A DNA stretch of 35,603 nucleotides from Lachnospiraceae bacterium. GTDB taxonomy: Bacteria; Bacillota_A; Clostridia; Lachnospirales; Lachnospiraceae. The stretch is from NCBI GenBank assembly GCA_016291475.1, contig JAEEXJ010000020.1, positions 1 through 35,603 of the forward strand, in the 5' to 3' direction. Positions within the stretch are counted from its first letter, which is position 1; the number at the start of each line of letters is the position of its first letter. A model generated the notes under the pieces. That model made no database searches. It was not told the origin of the DNA and worked only from the letters and a program-made list of their open reading frames with translations. The position numbers were made by a program, and so were the translations under genes. Below are positions 30,323 through 35,603 of the stretch, piece by piece.

Positions 30323-30559
30323 TCACTTTTCCTGATGATTTTCTATGCCAAGAAAACCAACCCCCATTGCTATGTTTAACTGAAATTTAAGCATTTACTG
30401 GTTAATATCATAGTCAGACCTTAGTATACCTTCATCCGCAAGCACTGATTCCTTAAGTGTCATATCTTTTCATATAATTCTCATCAATTTCGCCCATATC
30501 AATACCTCTATATACATCATTTGTCATAGTCAATAATACTGTAATTGAAACTACTATCG

Positions 30560-31363
30560 TTACTTGATACTCAGAACTCTTTTATAACCATGATTAATGG
30601 TCAATACATATGTTATACAAGAAATGCCGAAGGCAAATATCATAAGCATAATGCTGCCTCCAATAGCAATGGCGAAATCATTAGTATTCGTGAAGCCCGA
30701 CACAACCATCATGGGAACAACGGATGCAAGTATGCATACTACCCCCAGTATAATCCCTACCAGAAAGGTATGCTCAAATTCCTTCCGATGCTCGACTATA
30801 AATCCGTGTACGCCATAAGCCAGCTCCAAATCTTCATGCCAAAGTCTCTTATATTTCGACAAATTCCAAAATGCAATGATCAAAATAACCGCTGCAATGA
30901 TCAACATGATAATCTGAATCAACAACCCGACCACAAATAGCTTTGCTTCAAATGTCGAGATAAATATGCCGGCAACTGGAGATATAAAAAACAGGAATAT
31001 CGCTACCACAAATCTGCCAGCCACATTTTTCTTTACCACAAGATAATCCTGAATCTCTTTCAATTCTACCATTCCCGCTTTGGGCGTATCTGTTTCTTCC
31101 GTCAATGCATCTGCTTTTGATGCCTGTACACCCGTGTTTCTATCGGTGTCTAAAAAGCTCAGGTCATAATCATCGTTTAACAGAAAATCCGTTGAAACCT
31201 CGAAGAATTTCGACATAGCCATGATCTTATTCAGGTCTGGCGTCGTTTGTGCCATCTCCCATTTTGAGACAGCCTGTCTGCTGACACCTATCTCTGCGCC
31301 GAATTCCTCTTGTGAGAGACCGCTCTTTTTTCTTAATTCTGTTATCTTCTCTCCCAAAATCAT
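30560..31363 (-). CDS. membrane-bound XRE-family regulator
   Basis: The 267-residue product has an XRE helix-turn-helix at 1-66 (GEKITELRKKSGLSQEEFGA, VSRQAVSKWEMAQTTPDL, FFEVSTDFLLNDD) and about four to five hydrophobic helices between ~115 and 260. Such proteins place a DNA-binding domain at the inner membrane face; the signal is unknown. The ATG at 31363 overlaps the hydrolase stop codon (TAATG), so both are translated together. Confidence 0.85.
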   Translation of the reverse strand: MILGEKITELRKKSGLSQEEFGAEIGVSRQAVSKWEMAQTTPDLNKIMAMSKFFEVSTDFLLNDDYDLSFLDTDRNTGVQASKADALTEETDTPKAGMVELKEIQDYLVVKKNVAGRFVVAIFLFFISPVAGIFISTFEAKLFVVGLLIQIIMLIIAAVILIIAFWNLSKYKRLWHEDLELAYGVHGFIVEHRKEFEHTFLVGIILGVVCILASVVPMMVVSGFTNTNDFAIAIGGSIMLMIFAFGISCITYVLTINHGYKRVLSIK

Positions 31364-32418
31364 TATTGCTCGCCTCCAAGTGAATCAATAAAATCAACCA
31401 TTTTCTCAGCCACCTCTTCCGGCTTTTCGGCATGTACGTAATGTCCGCAATCCAAATAAACAATTTCTCCCCTTGTTATTCCGGCAATATAGTTCTCATG
31501 GATCCTATGCCAGTTTTCGACAGAACCATACGATTCTGCCAGCATTGCTTCATCATTTGATACAAAGAAAAGAGTAGGGACATCCGGAAGCGGATCGTTA
31601 TATATATCAAGGAGAACCTTAAGTGCGTGTTCATCGCATATGGTTTCGCGCATCATAGTACTACCGGAGCCAGCACAGAACTTATCAAAGAATAGTGCCC
31701 TGTATTGCTCCTTTTCTTCTTCAGAAAGAGCATTACTTCTAAGAGCCGCACTCAGATTATCAGGGTTCATTGCTATGCGTATCAGTCCTATTTTATATGA
31801 GAAGAAATCGCTGCCCGCCATGGCTTTCACAGCTTTTTCCGGATCCTGCGGTTCCATCTCAGTTATATGTGTGCCGGGCAAAAGATCATATTGCTCCGGA
31901 ACTGCCGGATCCAATCCGATGATTGCCTCTATCTCCTCGGGATAATGATTGGCCCAATAAACTGCTTCAAGTCCGGAAGCGGAATGGGGAACAAGGATAT
32001 ATGGCCCTTCAATATTAAGAGCGGCCAAAGCCTCCCTGTCCTGCGACGTGATGACGTCAACAGAACGTTCACCCTCATATTCATCACTATAACCGTAGCC
32101 AAACTTTTCCATAACCACAACTTTGTATTTATCCGTGAGCATCTCATACAGCGGCTTAAAATCAAAAATGGGTGAAGGAGTCATAGACCCCGGCAAAAAC
32201 ACAAGCGTCTTATTACCTTCGCCTTCTACATAAACGTTCATATTATGACCATCAACTTCAACATACTGGCCGGCCATATGTGTGATCACCGAACGTTCTT
32301 TTTTTAATCTGCACTGATGGTAAATGCATAAGCATCCCAGAGATACTACAACCGCAGCAATAAAACCGGTAATCGTTATCCCCACTATTTTCAGCGCCTT
32401 TTTTACCTTTCTGTTCAT
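31363..32418 (-). CDS. membrane-anchored alpha/beta hydrolase
   Basis: The 351-residue product starts at ATG 32418 behind GGAGG. A membrane helix at ~10-34 is followed by an alpha/beta hydrolase fold: LVFLPGSMTPSPIFDF (oxyanion loop), VVMEKFGYGYSDEYEG, the nucleophile elbow VPHSASGLEAVYWA (Ser in HSASG), and the C-terminal His in LDCGHYVHAEKPE. A lipase or peptidase-like role outside the cell is likely; the substrate is unknown. It is the first gene of a two-gene unit with the XRE regulator. A promoter region with 11-base direct repeats precedes it. Confidence 0.88.
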   Translation of the reverse strand: MNRKVKKALKIVGITITGFIAAVVVSLGCLCIYHQCRLKKERSVITHMAGQYVEVDGHNMNVYVEGEGNKTLVFLPGSMTPSPIFDFKPLYEMLTDKYKVVVMEKFGYGYSDEYEGERSVDVITSQDREALAALNIEGPYILVPHSASGLEAVYWANHYPEEIEAIIGLDPAVPEQYDLLPGTHITEMEPQDPEKAVKAMAGSDFFSYKIGLIRIAMNPDNLSAALRSNALSEEEKEQYRALFFDKFCAGSGSTMMRETICDEHALKVLLDIYNDPLPDVPTLFFVSNDEAMLAESYGSVENWHRIHENYIAGITRGEIVYLDCGHYVHAEKPEEVAEKMVDFIDSLGGEQ

Positions 32419-32470
32419 ATCGATAACCTCCTTCGTTTGTTGAGATTACGATATCAAAACAGCCTGTTGC

Positions 32471-32517
32471 GCTCTACCATCTTAGGCTTGCAATCTGTCA
32501 ACCCATGGCTTGCAATC
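32471..32517 (-). promoter_or_regulatory. promoter region with tandem 11-base direct repeats
   Basis: On the minus strand GATTGCAAGCC occurs twice (32507-32517 and 32485-32495), 22 bases apart, two helical turns. TTGACA (32496-32501) lies directly before the second copy and is a good -35; the -10 near 32471-32478 (GGTAGA or TAGAGC) is weak. Weak -10 plus repeats suggests activator control of the hydrolase/regulator genes. Confidence 0.5.
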
Positions 32518-32700
32518 CCTGACAATACAGTCTGACACGATCACGTCGTGAATGCCTCCAAAGGATTCCGTGCCATAGCCTTCGCAACACTCGCAAGTTG
32601 TTGTCTTGTAGGTAACGTCATACCTTATTCCACGGCTTTCTCAAACATGTCTGATTCTGTAATTAGGATAATCCTTCCATAATGCCTCATAATCATCCAT
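32482..32700 (-). pseudogene. short gene remnant with one in-frame TGA
   Basis: From ATG 32700, three bases after the acetyltransferase stop, the frame reads MDDYEALWKDYPNYRIRHV, then TGA (32641-32643), and goes on in the same frame for another 52 codons to TAA at 32482 with ECCEGYGTESFGGIHDVIVS and SDCIVRDCKPW. Cys and Gly are frequent. I do not recognise a family. Most likely a decayed fragment. The 3' end overlaps the direct-repeat promoter region. Confidence 0.4.
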
Positions 32701-32703
32701 CCT

Positions 32704-33225
32704 TCATCCTGCTTTCACAGTACAGATCATCTGAAGATCAAACGGCTCCCCTTCAGCGATCTCTTTTATCGGATCGCTAGAAAGGACACTTCCCATTGCT
32801 CTGTAAAAAGCGATCGTCTCCTCAGAAGAACAGGCAGATATGTACAAAGCCTCAGCTCCGGCTTTTCTTGCTTCCGTTTTTCCCGCTTCAAATAATTGCC
32901 TGCCAACACCTTTGCCTCTGCATTCTGAAGATACCTGCATCATATCTAGGATCATGTAGGGACCGTTTAGTTTCCTTAACAGCCCTATAAAGCCGACAAC
33001 TTTATCATTTTCTAACGCAATGTATGTAATATAATCATCGCTGCTTATCTGCTTTGCCACAGAACGCTTTTTGTTCAGATCCCAGTCTTCTGTATATTTG
33101 CATTCTACTAATGCATATTCTCCATCTATTCTTCGATATACTTTATTTACATCCTGTTTTCTGTTATACAGATCTAATGATCCTAAACAGAAGTTTGTTT
33201 CCGATAATAATTCGATTTTTATCAA
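32704..33225 (-). CDS. GNAT-family acetyltransferase
   Basis: The start is taken as TTG 33225, eight bases behind AAGGAG; a frame reaching 33267 would contain that site. The 173-residue product has the GNAT core: YITYIALENDKVVGFIGLL, LDMMQVSSECRGKGVGRQLF (acetyl-CoA loop RGKGVG), EALYISACSSEETIAFYRAM. Substrate unknown. It is the first of a cluster of acetyltransferase genes on this strand. Confidence 0.85.
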   Translation of the reverse strand: MIKIELLSETNFCLGSLDLYNRKQDVNKVYRRIDGEYALVECKYTEDWDLNKKRSVAKQISSDDYITYIALENDKVVGFIGLLRKLNGPYMILDMMQVSSECRGKGVGRQLFEAGKTEARKAGAEALYISACSSEETIAFYRAMGSVLSSDPIKEIAEGEPFDLQMICTVKAG

Positions 33226-33305
33226 ATGATAATTCTCCTTATCGTTTTCATACGCAACATACTGCAAAGAATCTAAAACCTTCTACTGCATCTTCATTCC
33301 AACAT

Positions 33306-33517
33306 TTATTCCAATGGTATACGGATGATATATTTCTGATCCTTGAAATCTCCAATAATCTGACCGCCGTTTTTCAGCATGATTTTTATGGTTGGCTCAT
33401 TGCTTTTCATCGGAAACAGCTTTATTTCTTTTTTTCCACAGCGGAAATTCCCTGCAGCATATCATATTCTGGTTTTCCCATATCCACCGACAATTGTTTT
33501 AACACTATATTTTGCAT
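33306..33517 (-). pseudogene. GNAT acetyltransferase remnant with deletion and frameshift
   Basis: ATG 33517 behind GGAGAG opens MQNIVLKQLSVDMGKPEYDM, which resembles the start of a RimJ/RimL-like acetyltransferase, but ends after 31 residues. A run of seven A/T (33429-33435) lies at the break; one base shift there opens EIKLFPMKSNEPTIKIMLKN, then GGQIIGDFKDQKYIIRIPLE to a stop at 33306, which looks like the family C-terminus. The middle ~100 residues are missing. So it carries both an internal deletion and a frameshift. Confidence 0.6.
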
Positions 33518-33598
33518 AATCGTCTCTCCTTTTCAGCAATAAACCTGTTCGGACACCTTATAAACTTCGCCTTTGTAATATTATCGTATATCATTCCA

Positions 33599-34012
33599 TT
33601 ATTTGTATGCATACACAATTTCATCATTAGCAGCATTAACGCCTCCTGCTTTTTCATAGCATCTACAGGCGGAGATATTACTTTTATTCGTTATCAAAAA
33701 CATTTTCCTACAACCAATACTTTTAGAATGAGAATTAACATATTTTACCAATTCCGTTCCATAGCCATGATTCTGATATTCTTCCATTATATCAATGGCA
33801 TGTAAATAAAAATCTTTTATTCCATCTGGCTTAACCAGTACATATCCAAATGCAAACCCAACGATAGCGTCATTTTCTTTGGCAATATAACCATAAGTAT
33901 TTTTCTCTTCCAAAAATGCATTCAGAATAGCTTCATCATATTTGGTATTCTCATCATCTACAAAATATTTCATCAACGCAATATCTTGCTTTTCCAACAA
34001 TTTGTACTCCAT
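33599..34012 (-). CDS. GNAT-family acetyltransferase, AAC(3)-I-like
   Basis: The start is ATG 34012 (MEYKLLEKQDI), six bases behind GAGG; a TTG five codons upstream is rejected. The 137-residue product has NTYGYIAKENDAIVGFAFGY, AIDIMEEYQNHGYGTELVKY and SNISACRCYEKAGG, near to AAC(3)-I aminoglycoside acetyltransferases in layout. Resistance to aminoglycosides cannot be claimed from sequence alone; many kin act on other amines. Confidence 0.83.
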   Translation of the reverse strand: MEYKLLEKQDIALMKYFVDDENTKYDEAILNAFLEEKNTYGYIAKENDAIVGFAFGYVLVKPDGIKDFYLHAIDIMEEYQNHGYGTELVKYVNSHSKSIGCRKMFLITNKSNISACRCYEKAGGVNAANDEIVYAYK

Positions 34013-34097
34013 AGCACACCTCGCCAAACTCCGGTTAGTAAGTTAACGTACAGATTTACTGTTATCATAAAATCTCCTTAGTAAATTATGCTGAAAG

Positions 34098-34709
34098 TTA
34101 ATCGAATATCAGAGCTCTATTAAACTCAGCATCAAATTTCTTTACCGATTCCCTGTTCAAGTCATCATTATATATATCGGATTCATAAAATCTTCCGCCT
34201 TTGGCTACGGATAAATATCCGGGAATCAATTCCATTCCCATAAAGGAATCGTAGTTATACCCTTCAGAATCACTAATAGAGAATTCGCTTGCTTCAACAA
34301 ATCCAAACTGAGGATAGTATTCAGGTCTTCCAAAAAACAGAATGGCACCATAGCCTAAATCCTTTGCTTTGATAATCAGTTCATTGATAAGAGCTTTACC
34401 AACCCCAAGCCTTTGATATTCCGGACGTACGCTGATTGGGCCCAAATTCAAAACAGGCAAACCATTCCCATCTTGTCTAACTTCAGCTTTACTACATATA
34501 ACGTGTCCAACGATTTCATCATTCACCGTTGCAACAAGACTTAATTCCAATATACCATCCCTTTTCCGGAGTTCGTGAACCATCCAATGCTCATATGGGC
34601 AGCCAATACCACCCCGCTCAATTCTATCGGGATATGCGAAAGCTTCTCTTGTTATCTCCTCAACTCTTCTGTAATCTTTTTGGGTTTCGTTTCGAACAAT
34701 TATCTCCAA
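34098..34709 (-). CDS. GNAT-family acetyltransferase, YhbS-like
   Basis: The 203-residue product begins at TTG 34709 seven bases behind GGGGGTG. It has IVRNETQKDYRRVEEITREA, LNLGPISVRPEYQRLGVGKA (acetyl-CoA loop QRLGVG) and GYGAILFFGRPEYYPQFGF, the YhbS branch pattern. A C-terminal ~60-residue extension is typical for the branch. Substrate unknown. Confidence 0.88.
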   Translation of the reverse strand: MEIIVRNETQKDYRRVEEITREAFAYPDRIERGGIGCPYEHWMVHELRKRDGILELSLVATVNDEIVGHVICSKAEVRQDGNGLPVLNLGPISVRPEYQRLGVGKALINELIIKAKDLGYGAILFFGRPEYYPQFGFVEASEFSISDSEGYNYDSFMGMELIPGYLSVAKGGRFYESDIYNDDLNRESVKKFDAEFNRALIFD

Positions 34710-35056
34710 GCTTATTCACCCCCGTATCATAATTAACTTCCGATTGGATATCCGCACTCCCAACAAGCTTCACTTGCTTTTATAATCTGTTACCTGCATA
34801 CCCGCGAAGCCTTGAAAATACCGGAATTTATGCTCGTAAGTCTTCCCTTATGCTTTCCCTTGTGTTATGTCGTTTTATATGAGCATCGGATGCTCATAAG
34901 GGCAAATACAAGGGCAAGGAAATCTGATAACACAACATAAAACAATACGGTAATCGACTGTTGAAATGCTTCTTTTCTAAAATGCTTGCGTAGCCCCATT
35001 TATCATCATTATTCTAACAGGTATGCTTATGATACATAGACAACAAGTGCGTTTTC
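34710..35056. other. 347-base gene-free stretch with an inverted repeat
   Basis: No convincing gene on either strand. A perfect hairpin, TATGAGCAT-CGG-ATGCTCATA, lies at 34878-34898. Around it CCCTTGTGTTATG-type sequence (34856-34869) and its rough complement (ATAACACAACATAA at 34926-34940) form a looser outer inverted repeat. It is AT rich and may be a decayed mobile element or a control region of the acetyltransferase genes. Confidence 0.5.
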
Positions 35057-35603
35057 TCAGGCTTTGTAATACTTTGCCTGTGCTTCATACATTTCTGCAT
35101 ACAATCCATCCGGCATTTTTATCAGCGTATCGTGATCACCGTATTCCCTGATCGTTCCACGGTCAAAAACAGCGATATGATCACAAAAACGACAACTCGA
35201 TAATCTGTGAGATATATAGAAGGCTGTCCTGTTTCCGACAAGGGTACTGAAGTTCTTATAGATCTCATACTCAGCAAGTGGATCAAGTGCGGATGTGGGT
35301 TCATCAAGGATCACCACCGGCGAATCCTTAAAAAGCGCTCTGGCTATCGCTATTTTCTGCTGCTCGCCTCCGGAGGGTTCAATACCGCTCTCATCGAATA
35401 TCTTCATGATCTGTGTATCCGCCTTCTTTTCCAGACATTCCATCAGATCATCCAGGCCGACGGCGCTTATCATTTTATCAAGGTCTTTTGCATTATATGC
35501 CTTGTCGAAAACAATGTTTTCCCTGATGCTGATCGCAAACAGATGAAAATCCTGAAATACAGGTGCGAACTGTTCCATATACTCTCTGTAGTCATACTCC
35601 CGT
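35057..35603 (-). CDS. ABC exporter ATP-binding domain, C-terminal part (5' end outside window)
   Basis: The visible 181 residues hold the Q-loop (FAPVFQDFHLFAISIRENI), the signature EPSGGEQQKIAIARALF, Walker B VVILDEPTSALDP, D-loop and switch His (FYISHRLSSCRF). Walker A and the membrane domain lie beyond the window edge. The FAISIRENI form and the spacing fit ABCB/MsbA-like exporters. The frame continues without stop to the edge. Confidence 0.92.
   Translation of the reverse strand, partial: REYDYREYMEQFAPVFQDFHLFAISIRENIVFDKAYNAKDLDKMISAVGLDDLMECLEKKADTQIMKIFDESGIEPSGGEQQKIAIARALFKDSPVVILDEPTSALDPLAEYEIYKNFSTLVGNRTAFYISHRLSSCRFCDHIAVFDRGTIREYGDHDTLIKMPDGLYAEMYEAQAKYYKA

Noticed and set aside
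30323..30559. Short frames in the gap after the membrane-bound regulator (22-24 codons)
   Set aside because: Two tiny frames begin with ATG but are frameshifted against each other and show no family likeness; left as non-coding or decayed.
32641..32643. In-frame TGA read as selenocysteine
   Set aside because: No SECIS-like hairpin directly after the TGA and no known selenoprotein motif around it; decay is simpler.

Overview
The window looks like chromosomal DNA of an anaerobic Firmicute, most probably a Lachnospiraceae member of the Butyrivibrio/Roseburia kind. The basis is strong AGGAGG ribosome sites, extended -10 promoters, moderate GC, single-membrane type proteins, and Firmicute families: paired YitT proteins, YwaF/TIGR02206, YqeY, M18 aminopeptidase, TipA-like MerR, DUF4825 anti-sigma and multi-TM c-di-GMP enzymes. 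The genus is inference. No tRNA, rRNA, CRISPR array, transposase or phage structural gene was seen.

Layout. 1-5.4 kb: two small plus-strand genes, a DUF1963 protein, a zinc-ribbon membrane protein, and a compact three-gene cassette resembling an ExbB/MotA channel with two ExbD-like partners. 5.4-6.9 kb: a self-regulated HTH protein and a RelE/ParE-type toxin-antitoxin pair, each bracketed by palindromic repeats. 6.9-11.8 kb: small enzymes (VOC, Dabb, acetyltransferase, SGNH hydrolase), DUF2809, a SpoU rRNA/tRNA methyltransferase and two tandem YitT transporters, all on the minus strand. 11.9-14.6 kb: a TipA-like MerR gene with a classical 19-bp-spacer promoter, a metallophosphoesterase, a truncated DUF3800 gene and a divergent XRE repressor with twin operators. 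14.7-20.8 kb: YwaF, a zinc-ribbon protein with an acidic Trp/Tyr tail coupled to an apparently inactive PrsW paralogue, M18 peptidase, YqeY, and an intact PrsW with two zinc ribbons. 20.2-25.1 kb: MATE exporter, ECF sigma/anti-sigma pair, DUF4375 protein. 25.2-29.6 kb: CPBP protease and a translationally coupled diguanylate cyclase/phosphodiesterase pair. 29.8-35.6 kb: a membrane-bound XRE regulator with an alpha/beta hydrolase, a cluster of three acetyltransferases with a fourth broken one, and the end of an ABC exporter.

The most striking non-coding feature is a family of short palindromes (core TGACAnTGGGGACG) present in more than a dozen full, half or decayed copies, nearly always within a few bases of stop codons and several times supplying the stop codon itself. 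They occur as monomers, as dimers with a conserved 12-base linker, and as the outer ends of a 312-bp triple-nested palindrome. A second palindrome family (GGGTCTGACCCC) and a third, covarying hairpin family are also present. The best candidate for an undescribed protein system is the ExbB/ExbD-like cassette at 3.2-4.7 kb; next are the two residue-for-residue alignable PrsW paralogues, one of which has lost a predicted catalytic His.
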